Assembly (NCBI GenBank): GCA_028281625.1
Contig: JANQJN010000156.1
Span: forward strand, 1 to 36,061
Origin: Emcibacteraceae bacterium
GTDB taxonomy: Bacteria > Pseudomonadota > Alphaproteobacteria > Sphingomonadales > Emcibacteraceae
DNA length: 36,061 nucleotides
Reading direction: 5' to 3'
Shown here one piece after another: positions 25,321 through 32,670 of the stretch (position 1 is its first letter; each line of letters begins with the position of its first letter). Under the pieces are notes generated by a model. That model was not told the DNA's origin and did no database searches. It saw only the letters and a list, made by a program, of their open reading frames with translations. Both the position numbers and the translations under genes were made by a program.

Positions 25321-25380
25321 TATTTATCTCCCATATATTGCAACATAACAAGATAAAGAACTCACCGCCAAATCACAATT

Positions 25381-25410
25381 AAAAAAGGCCCGAACAAATA
25401 TGTCAGGCCT
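25381..25410 (-). terminator. Rho-independent terminator of NHL copy 2
   Basis: On the minus strand AGGCCTGA pairs with TCGGGCCT (one T-G wobble) around a 12-nt loop and is followed by six T residues, 25 bp past the copy-2 stop. Copy 1 then needs its own promoter within 25321-25380; none is convincing. Confidence 0.85.
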
Positions 25411-25435
25411 CTTAAAACTACAATTTTATGAATTC

Positions 25436-26470
25436 CTAGCGTCTTGGACGCGAGCCACGTGGTATATATTTTTTAAGAGCCCCTACTTCAACTTCTGCGC
25501 CATAAATATTACCTTCATCGTCTGCGGTTACACCTTCTGCCACGTTGAAACGCGTGCTCTTATCCGGATCACGAATGAAAGCATGTACCCATCCGGTCTT
25601 GGCGCTACCGATACGAATCCCACGGTCAAAACCCGGGTTACGGGTGCCGCCGGAATTACTTTCACTATCGGCTACATACAGGATATCATTATCATCAATG
25701 TAAACGCCACTGGGACGCCCAAACTGACGCCATGACATTAGGAATTCTCCGTCCTGAGTGAAGATTTGCACCCGGTCATTGTAACGGTCGGCGACAAACA
25801 GGCGACCCTGACTGTCCATAGCCAGGCCGTGTGGCTCATAAAGCTCACCGAATTCAGCGCCAGCGCCGCCAAACTCCATAATATATTCGCCGTCACTGTT
25901 ATATTTTACGATGCGATTGTTTGGTCCAGCACGACCACTACCAGAATGGCCATCGGCAACAAAAATATCCCCATTTGGCGCAACAAGCACATCACATGGC
26001 TGGTTAAAGGTATAATTGTCCTTACCCGCCACGCCGGCCTGACCCAAAGACATCAGAAGTTCCCCGTCCGGGCTAAATTTATGAACCTGGTGACCAACAC
26101 CTCGTTCTTCGTCACCGCGACCATCGGCAATCCACACATTGCCGTCATGATCCACATGAATGCCGTGCGGCCAGACAAACATGCCTTTTCCAAACATTTT
26201 TAGGATATTACCGTCTTTATCCAACTGCATAACCGGGTCAATTTCAGGAGTATCCTGGCAGTTGCCGTTTCCACCACAGCGCTCTGCGGCCCAGATGGTA
26301 CCATCACCACCATAATACACGGTACTGGTGGATCCCCAAACGCGACCATCAGGAAGTGGTGCCCAAACACCGGGTATTTCTTCATACGGATTTTCCTGTG
26401 CTTGCGCTCCACAGATCAGTGCTGTCGTCGCGGCCCCTGCAAGCAAGGTCAGCTTTATTAGTTTATTCAT
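25436..26470 (-). CDS. Exported NHL-repeat beta-propeller protein (copy 2)
   Basis: This 344-aa paralogue of the neighbouring gene is nearly collinear with it through all blades (for example FGRPSGVYIDDNDILYVADS), with divergence in the signal peptide, the residue 70-90 loop and the C-terminus (YIPRGSRPRR). ATG 26470 follows GGGAGAAAAT, which is why it is preferred over an ATG ten codons upstream. The signal peptide ends at CGAQAQ, so the product is periplasmic or secreted. Its promoter overlaps a perfect palindrome (26491-26507), suggesting control by a repressor or activator. Function is unknown. Confidence 0.87.
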   Translation of the reverse strand: MNKLIKLTLLAGAATTALICGAQAQENPYEEIPGVWAPLPDGRVWGSTSTVYYGGDGTIWAAERCGGNGNCQDTPEIDPVMQLDKDGNILKMFGKGMFVWPHGIHVDHDGNVWIADGRGDEERGVGHQVHKFSPDGELLMSLGQAGVAGKDNYTFNQPCDVLVAPNGDIFVADGHSGSGRAGPNNRIVKYNSDGEYIMEFGGAGAEFGELYEPHGLAMDSQGRLFVADRYNDRVQIFTQDGEFLMSWRQFGRPSGVYIDDNDILYVADSESNSGGTRNPGFDRGIRIGSAKTGWVHAFIRDPDKSTRFNVAEGVTADDEGNIYGAEVEVGALKKYIPRGSRPRR

Positions 26471-26490
26471 TATTTTCTCCCAATTTAAAT

Positions 26491-26526
26491 GCCTATCCAC
26501 GATAGGCGGCCCTGCCTAAATGTCAA
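26491..26526 (-). promoter_or_regulatory. Promoter with overlapping palindromic operator for NHL copy 2
   Basis: On the minus strand TTGACA (26526-26521), a 16-bp spacer and TATCGT (26504-26499). The perfect palindrome GCCTATC-GTG-GATAGGC (26507-26491) covers the -10, a classic repressor position. It could instead form a hairpin at the transcript start. Confidence 0.55.
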
Positions 26527-26614
26527 TATTATAAGATTCACAGTGCATGCTGCAATTCACCATGAGTTGTGTTATGGTTAATTTAGGGGCAACTTATAAA
26601 AAACAGGCATAATA

Positions 26615-27424
26615 ATGAAAGCTATACTCTACACATCACTTTTTTGTTTGATAACTTCACCGCTGTACGCTGATGAGATTGTTGAGATCACAGAAAGAAA
26701 CTTAAACGATCCAAATGCCAGTGAAAATACCATCCGCTTTATGTTTGCGGACGGTTTGATGAAAATGTCTGGTCAGGATGACACAGATATGATCTTTAAC
26801 AGTGAAAATAAAGTCATCACTGTGATATCCCATAGTGACAAGTCTTACATGACCTTTGATCAGGATACAGTGTCAAATGTTCAATCCGACATCCAGGCCG
26901 CCATGGAACAGGCGTTAGCGCAAGTGCCACCAGAACAAAGAGCGATGGTGGAGCGGATGATGCAAGGGAATATGGGCGGATTAGGGGGTATGGGAGGACC
27001 ATCACCGATTGAGGTTGAAATGCCGAAAATAGAGATCCGTGAAACATCACGCACAGATACCATCAATGGATACGATTGCACCTACTTTGAAAGTTATGAG
27101 GACAATCAAAAAGAGGGTGATCACTGCGTGGCCACATGGTCCGAGCTTGGCGTAAGCGATAATATTCAACATTCCTTTAACGCTATGGCAGAAATGATGG
27201 AAGGTTTCCTTGAGCAACTTGGAAGCATGACCGGAGGAGAAGTTGATAGCAATGTCCTGGCTTATTTGAAGGACATGGAAGGCTACCCGGTTCTGAGCAG
27301 ACAATATTCAAATGGTCAGGCAGAGAGCGAATCTATTCTTTCCTCCATCGTTGAACAGGATCTGGACGAAAGTGAATTTTCGCCGCCGGAAGGCTATTCA
27401 CAGCAATCAATGGGGTTAAATTAA
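26615..27424 (+). CDS. Exported DUF4412-like protein
   Basis: This 269-aa protein has a signal peptide (1-19, cleavage after LYA), then a beta-rich region in which KMSGQDDTDMIFNSENKVITVISHSDKSYMTFD resembles the DUF4412 type of periplasmic proteins. A Met/Gly-rich stretch (MMQGNMGGLGGMGG, about 115-128) divides the halves. Two cysteines (in GYDCTYF and DHCVATW) may form a disulfide. A role in the envelope is likely; no activity can be assigned. It is divergent from the NHL genes and its stop abuts that of the LytTR gene. Confidence 0.7.
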   Translation: MKAILYTSLFCLITSPLYADEIVEITERNLNDPNASENTIRFMFADGLMKMSGQDDTDMIFNSENKVITVISHSDKSYMTFDQDTVSNVQSDIQAAMEQALAQVPPEQRAMVERMMQGNMGGLGGMGGPSPIEVEMPKIEIRETSRTDTINGYDCTYFESYEDNQKEGDHCVATWSELGVSDNIQHSFNAMAEMMEGFLEQLGSMTGGEVDSNVLAYLKDMEGYPVLSRQYSNGQAESESILSSIVEQDLDESEFSPPEGYSQQSMGLN

Positions 27425-28231
27425 TCAACTGGCAAGTTTCAGGTTTTCATTATAACGACGCGAGAGACGAAGTTCTGTTCCATCTTTTAAATATAGAGTT
27501 TTATCGCCGCTCATCGCCGGTTTAATACTGTCAATAAAGTCACGGCGGACAATGGTAGAGCGATGTATACGTGCGAAATCCTGTGTGCCGAGCCGGAGCC
27601 CGATCTCTTTCATTGTGGCACGAAGCATGTAGGTTTCCTGACCAACATGCAGCTCCACGTAATTGCCAGCTGCCTCAACCCAATCGACACTGCTTGGTTC
27701 AATAAATTTAAACATACCAGATTTACTGACCATAATGCGTTCTTCTTCGGAACTCTCGATTTGCGCCTCTCCGCGGCGTAGCCGCAGAATTTCCCGATAA
27801 GCGTAAATTACGATAAGAATACTAATGTATGCCACTAGATCCTTACGATATTCATAAAGGATCGTGAAATTGAGATCCGTCATCGAATATACTTCATCCA
27901 TGGTGGCAAATATTAGTTTACGGATCGCCACGAACCCTGCCACATGCACAATTGAAAAAACCACACTCAATGGGATGTGCACCAGCAGTCTGTTTACCCA
28001 GTTTTTGCTGGCAATGGGAAATCTTTCATCAAACATGATGATGAAAGGCACCAGCAGAAATACCATATAGGTGCTGGAAAATTCCCAGACAAATGGCTTC
28101 CATGCTTCAACCGGGGTGCCCCGATTGTTATATTCCATAATTAGTGATGTTGAGCGGACTATTGCCTCCAGTGTCACCCAGGCAAATACGATGGATAACA
28201 TCTTCCAGTGGCGCTTTATCGTTTGCAGCAT
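27425..28231 (-). CDS. Membrane-bound LytTR-domain transcription regulator
   Basis: The 268-aa protein has about four transmembrane helices in residues 10-145 (for example SSTYMVFLLVPFIIMF and SVVFSIVHVAGFVAI), a short linker, and a LytTR DNA-binding domain at about 168-265 (VDWVEAAGNYVELHVGQETYMLRATMKE ... FARIHRSTIVRRDFIDSI). It has no response-regulator receiver domain, so the membrane part may sense a signal directly. No clear ribosome site precedes ATG 28231. Three 21-bp-spaced direct repeats upstream are likely its operator and may control both this gene and the divergent acyltransferase. Confidence 0.87.
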   Translation of the reverse strand: MLQTIKRHWKMLSIVFAWVTLEAIVRSTSLIMEYNNRGTPVEAWKPFVWEFSSTYMVFLLVPFIIMFDERFPIASKNWVNRLLVHIPLSVVFSIVHVAGFVAIRKLIFATMDEVYSMTDLNFTILYEYRKDLVAYISILIVIYAYREILRLRRGEAQIESSEEERIMVSKSGMFKFIEPSSVDWVEAAGNYVELHVGQETYMLRATMKEIGLRLGTQDFARIHRSTIVRRDFIDSIKPAMSGDKTLYLKDGTELRLSRRYNENLKLAS

Positions 28232-28241
28232 TATAAAAACG

Positions 28242-28300
28242 TTCCGTTTATCACAATTTCCCTACCGCTTATCACAATCGCCCTTCCGATTGTCACAAAT
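28242..28300. promoter_or_regulatory. Three direct repeats with 21-bp period, probable LytTR operator
   Basis: CCGTTTATCACAAT (28244), CCGCTTATCACAAT (28265) and CCGATTGTCACAAA (28286) begin exactly 21 bp apart. LytTR proteins are known to bind paired direct repeats about two helical turns apart. The array lies 13 bp upstream of the LytTR start and ahead of the acyltransferase gene. The remainder of the gap to 28385 is AT-rich with no clear promoter boxes. Confidence 0.7.
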
Positions 28301-28385
28301 ACTGGCCCGCTATCCCACTCTTCTGGAATCAAGTGTCCAATAAATACATTATTATTTCAATGAATTAATTATTTGGAGAAGAAAA

Positions 28386-29573
28386 GTGACTAAAGAGAAC
28401 ATAAATAATCGCTTCGGTGCACGGCAGCACTTTCTGGATTGGCTGCGGGTGCTGGCCTTTGCTTATCTGGTTTTATACCACACAGGAATGATGTTTGTAG
28501 AATGGAACTTTCACATTGAAAGTGGTCATGACAGTTCATTTCTGAGATCGATTATGTTGCTATCTTCGAATTGGCGCCTGGATTTGCTATTTCTTGTGTC
28601 TGGTGTCGCCATAAGCGTGATGATGACTAAAATGACTATTAGAGAATTTTTGTGGCAACGGGTGATAAAATTATTCATTCCGGCAACATTTGCAATCGCA
28701 GTCATCGTGACACCACAGTCATATTATGAAGCGCTGTTTAAGGGGTTAATCGAACCTGGCTACTGGCAATTCTGGGCAAACCAGTATTTCACTTTCACTT
28801 GGCTTGAGGGTATGATCGCACCTTTCCCGACATACAATCATATGTGGTATGTTGTTTATCTGTTCACATATACAGTCATTCTGGTGCCACTCTTCATGTA
28901 TATTAATTCTGAAAACGGTAAGCGCACTCTCGGCAGATTTGAGAACTGGTTGAGCGAAGGTATTCGTGTTCTCTGGGTGCCCTATATCTTGTATCTGGCA
29001 GTTTTCCTTTACACTGGTCACAATGATATAACTCACGCGATAAATGACGACTGGTTCGGTCATTTCATTTATGCCTATATCCTGATCATGGGTGTTCTGT
29101 TTGTGCGTATGCCCAAATGCTGGCAGGCCTTTGAAGATATTCGCTATTGGTCCTTGACGCTGGCGCTGACTTCTTATGGCGTTATCATGATCAAGTACAA
29201 CTGGAATACACCACTGGACGTTATTCCATGGGACTTCGTGGAAATGATTATTAAATGGTCTTGGGTTGCTATGCTAATAGGCTTTGCCCGTCGTTACCTG
29301 AGTTTCGCAAACAGTGCTCTAAAATATTGTAACAGTATCGTCTATCCGTTTTTTATACTTCACCAAACGGTTACGATAGTTATCGGTTACTATATTATCG
29401 ATTGGGGACTAAACGGCCCAATGGAGTTTGTTGTCATTGCGGCCGGTACATATGTTATATGCCTTTTACTTATCGAAATTGTAATAAAGCGACTCAATAT
29501 ACTAAGACTGCTATTTGGTCTTAAACTCAAAAAGAAAGAGCGCGAATTCGCCTTGAATTCGAGCTCTTCGTAA
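28386..29573 (+). CDS. Acyltransferase 3 family membrane protein
   Basis: This 395-aa integral membrane protein is of the acyltransferase-3/OpgC-like group, which transfers acetyl or succinyl groups to extracytoplasmic glycans or lipids. The family opening HFLDWLRVLAFAYLVLYHTGMMF contains the DWLR segment and the His used in transfer. About ten hydrophobic helices follow, including SNWRLDLLFLVSGVAISVMM and YPFFILHQTVTIVIGYYII (the usual FILHQ signature). The start is GTG 28386 with GGAG seven nt upstream. It is divergent from the LytTR gene, its probable regulator. Confidence 0.88.
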   Translation: MTKENINNRFGARQHFLDWLRVLAFAYLVLYHTGMMFVEWNFHIESGHDSSFLRSIMLLSSNWRLDLLFLVSGVAISVMMTKMTIREFLWQRVIKLFIPATFAIAVIVTPQSYYEALFKGLIEPGYWQFWANQYFTFTWLEGMIAPFPTYNHMWYVVYLFTYTVILVPLFMYINSENGKRTLGRFENWLSEGIRVLWVPYILYLAVFLYTGHNDITHAINDDWFGHFIYAYILIMGVLFVRMPKCWQAFEDIRYWSLTLALTSYGVIMIKYNWNTPLDVIPWDFVEMIIKWSWVAMLIGFARRYLSFANSALKYCNSIVYPFFILHQTVTIVIGYYIIDWGLNGPMEFVVIAAGTYVICLLLIEIVIKRLNILRLLFGLKLKKKEREFALNSSSS

Positions 29574-29588
29574 AACTTCTTAGGATTG

Positions 29589-30137
29589 TTAATCCCATTT
29601 CCAGTATTTTGTACCCTGAAGGGTCGCTTGCAGCGCAAGCCCCTTCTCGGTCATGTTATAAACGGTAATGCCACTGACCACTGAATCGGTGGCATTGGCT
29701 TCGCCGCCCTGACCATCAATGGTTGCTGCAGCATCCGCCTGACCTGAGAGGTCCCAGCCCTTATCAACAAATTGATCAAACATTGCGCGCTTATGAAAAA
29801 TCATCACCGTACGGTAATCTTTAATGCCAAGGCCGATACCAACACCACCGGTCGCCATACGCATAAATGTGTCTTTTCCGGATTTATTATCATGGGCAAT
29901 GCCTTTTCCGCTACCGGCGGAAAGCAAAATTAGATTTACACCACCGTTATTAAATACTGCGTATCCTTCAGCGTTGGCAATCATATCCTCTGCTTCAGGA
30001 TTGTTAGCATAAAGCTGGGCAAGAACCTCCTGCCTCATTTCCAGTGTTTCACGCTGGTTTTTTTCTGAAATTTCTGCACTGGCTGTGAGCGGAATCAACA
30101 GCATCATCAGGACTATTGAAAGTTTTTTGATCATCAT
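29589..30137 (-). CDS. Exported SYLF/Ysc84-domain lipid-binding-type protein
   Basis: This 182-aa protein has a signal peptide (about 1-22, ends LTASA). The mature part matches the SYLF domain: AEGYAVFNNGGVNLILLSAGSGKG, TFMRMATGGVGIGLGIKDYRTVMIF and the glycine-rich C-terminal strands. SYLF proteins bind phosphoinositides in eukaryotes; the bacterial role is uncertain. Its stop faces the acyltransferase stop 15 bp away. Confidence 0.87.
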   Translation of the reverse strand: MMIKKLSIVLMMLLIPLTASAEISEKNQRETLEMRQEVLAQLYANNPEAEDMIANAEGYAVFNNGGVNLILLSAGSGKGIAHDNKSGKDTFMRMATGGVGIGLGIKDYRTVMIFHKRAMFDQFVDKGWDLSGQADAAATIDGQGGEANATDSVVSGITVYNMTEKGLALQATLQGTKYWKWD

Positions 30138-30194
30138 CGAACCCCTTTATTTCTGCGGTTAGTGTAGCACCTGAGTAATTATTTTCAAATTTTT

Positions 30195-30222
30195 TGCATC
30201 CAAATGTGGCAAAATTGGCGTC
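30195..30222 (+). promoter_or_regulatory. Candidate ECF-type promoter upstream of the sigma-factor gene group
   Basis: TGCATCC (30195-30201), 17 nt, then CGTC (30219-30222). The CGTC -10 is common in promoters of ECF sigma factors, so autoregulation by the sigma factor two genes on is possible. A single sequence cannot confirm it. Confidence 0.25.
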
Positions 30223-30266
30223 TAAGTGGGTAATTCAAATTTTTTTTTAATTAAAAGGAAAACTTC

Positions 30267-30632
30267 ATGGAAGAAATTCTCATCCCAATGACAGTATTCG
30301 GCGCCATCGCATTTTGCTTCTGGTGCACATATCACTATAAAAACAAAGAAAAAGAAAAAGTACAGGATACACTTTGCAAAGCGATTGATGCGGGTCAGCA
30401 ATTGAGCCCTGACACAATTAAAGCGTTGGGCGTCAGAAGCATCAGTGCCACTTTTGCCGACCTTAGAAAAGCTGTACTTTTTGTTGGTTTTGGTATCGCC
30501 TTCATTATCTTTGCGCAAGTGATCCCCGATGAAGAAGCGCCGCAAATCCTGACCGGAATGTCGGCCTTTCCCATAATGCTTGGTGTGGGCTACTTTATCG
30601 TCTATCGTTTAGGTCTTAAAGAACCACAGTAG
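30267..30632 (+). CDS. Small membrane protein (DUF6249-like)
   Basis: This 121-aa protein has an N-terminal helix (5-22, IPMTVFGAIAFCFWCTYHY), a charged cytoplasmic segment with LSPDTIKALG, and two further helices (66-85 and 95-113). The layout resembles DUF6249 proteins that accompany ECF sigma genes in Alphaproteobacteria, from memory. AAAAGGAAAAC precedes the ATG. It is 14 bp ahead of the sigma-factor gene and likely takes part in the same regulation. Confidence 0.7.
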   Translation: MEEILIPMTVFGAIAFCFWCTYHYKNKEKEKVQDTLCKAIDAGQQLSPDTIKALGVRSISATFADLRKAVLFVGFGIAFIIFAQVIPDEEAPQILTGMSAFPIMLGVGYFIVYRLGLKEPQ

Positions 30633-30646
30633 GGCTTGGACGCATC

Positions 30647-31219
30647 ATGCGTGATTTTGAAAAGCAGTGGATTAGCGCTGCCGTCATCAACAAAGACCCG
30701 AAATATTTTGGCTATCTGGTAAGTGAACATCAGATAGCCGTTCGTGGCTATCTGCGCCGCCTGACCAAAGGCAACGAAGCGCTTTCCGATGACCTGGCGC
30801 AGGAAACCTTCCTGAACGCATTTCGAAAAATCACAACCTACAAAAGCACGGGATCATTTAAGTCATGGCTCTTTACTATAGCGTATCGCTGTTTTCTTAC
30901 CCATATCCGCAAAAATTCCTCTAACCCACTTATGAATTTTCCGCTGGATGATTTTGAAGAAACAGAATTTGTTGAAAGGGAAGGGACGAAAGATGCGTCT
31001 AGTCAGGTCACAGATAAGATTGATATAGAAAACGCTTTTAAACATTTAAAGAAAAACGAGCGTTCAACAATCTCGCTTTGTTATACTTATGGAATGTCTC
31101 ACTCCGAGATATCAGAAATAATGGATATGCCACTCGGCACAGTGAAATCACACATTTTAAGGGGAAAAGAAAAACTTGCAAAAATTTTAAACCCCGCGCA
31201 GGAAGATGTGTTATGCTAA
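30647..31219 (+). CDS. ECF-type RNA polymerase sigma factor
   Basis: This 190-aa group 4 sigma factor has region 2 at about 25-92 (DDLAQETFLNAFRKITTYKS, then FKSWLFTIAYRCFLTHIRKN) and region 4 at about 125-180 (LKKNERSTISLCYTYGMSHS ... MPLGTVKSHILRGKEKL). No region 3 or C-terminal extension. The acidic linker (93-125) is long. The gene overlaps the next small membrane protein by 7 bp and follows the DUF6249-like gene by 14 bp, a layout expected for a sigma factor held by membrane partners. Confidence 0.92.
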   Translation: MRDFEKQWISAAVINKDPKYFGYLVSEHQIAVRGYLRRLTKGNEALSDDLAQETFLNAFRKITTYKSTGSFKSWLFTIAYRCFLTHIRKNSSNPLMNFPLDDFEETEFVEREGTKDASSQVTDKIDIENAFKHLKKNERSTISLCYTYGMSHSEISEIMDMPLGTVKSHILRGKEKLAKILNPAQEDVLC

Positions 31220-31578
31220 AGATGTTGGAAGATAAAATGAAACATGAAAATGATAAATGGCTGGAAGACCAGCTTAAGTCAGAACCCAAGATTGCGGAGG
31301 ACGACTTTTTTAATCTCGTAATGGATGATGTGAAAGCGATTCATGCACGTTCTGGCGCGCGCCGAAAAATAGTTTTATTTTCTACCTATCTGATTGCCTT
31401 CGTTACGTTTGCGATCGTAACGCCATGGCAATGGATTTCCACACAAATAAGTTCTGGTAGAGCAGAAATTCTTAATAATTTTTCTGCTGGCGCTGAAATG
31501 CAAACCCCAATCATGACGCTTTCGGTCATATTTATTATTTCATTCTTGGGCGTGGTGTTGGGGCTCGAGCAAAAATAA
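31213..31578 (+). CDS. Small membrane protein, candidate anti-sigma partner
   Basis: This 121-aa protein starts at ATG 31213, inside the sigma-factor stop region (ATGCTAA), with AGGAAG about 7 nt upstream. The charged N-terminal half (KMKHENDKWLEDQLKSEP, residues 8-25, then a helix through DDVKAIHARSG) precedes helices at about 53-72 and 98-116. The cytosolic N-terminus plus membrane part is anti-sigma-like, but there is no zinc HxxxCxxC motif. Overlap with the sigma gene makes it the best anti-sigma candidate. Confidence 0.72.
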   Translation: MLKMLEDKMKHENDKWLEDQLKSEPKIAEDDFFNLVMDDVKAIHARSGARRKIVLFSTYLIAFVTFAIVTPWQWISTQISSGRAEILNNFSAGAEMQTPIMTLSVIFIISFLGVVLGLEQK

Positions 31579-31584
31579 TCAACC

Positions 31585-32082
31585 TCAAATTTGCTGCTTA
31601 TATTTTTTGACTTTTTTAAGCAGCATTTTCCGTTTCATTGGCGATAGATAGTCAAGAAATGTCTTTCCCATTAAGTAGTCCATTTCATGTTGAATAACCG
31701 TCGCAAGGAAACCATCGGCCTGGATCTTTTCTTGCACACCATCTGGAGTCAAATACGCAACTTCAATTTCTTTAGGCCGTTCAATTTCTGCAGAAATACC
31801 GGGAAAACAAATAGACGCTTCTTCATATATTTGAATTCCGTTGCCTCGGTGCTCAATGACAGGATTAATCATGACTAAAAGATTATTTTTGCCCCCTTCC
31901 TGAAGGTCCACGGCAATCACCTGTTTCAAAACACCAATCATTGGCGCCGCCACACCAACAGCGTTTTCGCGGTAGAGCAGATCTTCCAACTGACCACATA
32001 GATCCAGGACATCGTCGTCTATTGTTTCAACTGGTATGCTGCTCTTTTTAAATATTGCATCCGGTCCATAAATCAGCTTCAT
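31585..32082 (-). CDS. Peptide deformylase homologue with degenerate metal site
   Basis: The 165-aa protein has the PDF fold length and all three motif regions, but key residues differ. Motif 1 is GVAAPMIG (Met48 where the oxyanion Gln is expected). Motif 2 is EASICFPG (Ser90 where the metal ligand Cys is expected, with Cys two positions later). Motif 3 is QHEMDYLMG (His132 and Glu133 kept, Tyr136 in place of the second His). Two of three metal ligands are thus lost. It is probably not a normal deformylase and is likely a paralogue; a standard def would be elsewhere. Confidence 0.85.
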   Translation of the reverse strand: MKLIYGPDAIFKKSSIPVETIDDDVLDLCGQLEDLLYRENAVGVAAPMIGVLKQVIAVDLQEGGKNNLLVMINPVIEHRGNGIQIYEEASICFPGISAEIERPKEIEVAYLTPDGVQEKIQADGFLATVIQHEMDYLMGKTFLDYLSPMKRKMLLKKVKKYKQQI

Positions 32083-32173
32083 TTTGATCCTTCACATATT
32101 ATTGATTGGCGCTGAACGCGAAATTTACGCTAACCTTAGTAAAGAGCAAAAATTATGGGAAGGACAATTTAGA

Positions 32174-32665
32174 ATGAAGAAACTATTTATACTTATCTCG
32201 GCGCTTCTTTTACCTTGTGGTGCAATGGCGCAACAACAAATCCCAACCTGTGATAGCGAGATGCATGACGATCTTGATTTCTGGGTCGGTAAATGGGATG
32301 CCGTATGGGAAGGAGGGTCCGGAACCAATGAAATCACAAAGGAATATAAAGGATGTCTCATTCGTGAAAACTTCAGAGGGTCCAGCTTACTTGGTATGAG
32401 TGTTTCCAGCTATAGCCAGGCCGACAAAATGTGGCGGCAAACCTGGATCGACGAACAAAATGGATACCTGGACCTCAAGGGTTATTATGAAGGGGACAAT
32501 TATATTTTCCACACAACGCCCAACGCCGATAATCCTGATACCCAGCTCAGAATGGTGTTTTCAGATATCAAGCAAGACAGCTTCACCTGGACCTGGATGG
32601 GCACCACGGACGGCGGTGAAAATTGGAACACCCGCTGGCAGATCAGTTATACAAGGGCAAAATAA
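32174..32665 (+). CDS. Exported DUF1579-like protein
   Basis: ATG 32174 gives 163 aa with a signal peptide (about 1-20, CGAMA before QQQ); the frame is open 30 codons further up but that part overlaps no ribosome site. The mature protein has DFWVGKWDAVWEGGSGTNEI and repeated Trp-rich strands (MWRQTWIDEQNGYLDLKG, FTWTWMGTTDGGENW), as in DUF1579-type lipocalin-like proteins. Two Cys (CDSEM, KGCLI) may pair. Periplasmic location expected, ligand unknown. Confidence 0.72.
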   Translation: MKKLFILISALLLPCGAMAQQQIPTCDSEMHDDLDFWVGKWDAVWEGGSGTNEITKEYKGCLIRENFRGSSLLGMSVSSYSQADKMWRQTWIDEQNGYLDLKGYYEGDNYIFHTTPNADNPDTQLRMVFSDIKQDSFTWTWMGTTDGGENWNTRWQISYTRAK

Positions 32666-32670
32666 TGCCG

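Noticed and set aside
28071-28343. Apparent peptide repeat (FRLSQ, YRLSQ, FRLSQ) in a plus-strand frame
   Set aside because: It is the translation of the 21-bp DNA repeats in the LytTR-acyltransferase gap; the frame has no ribosome site and overlaps the LytTR gene.
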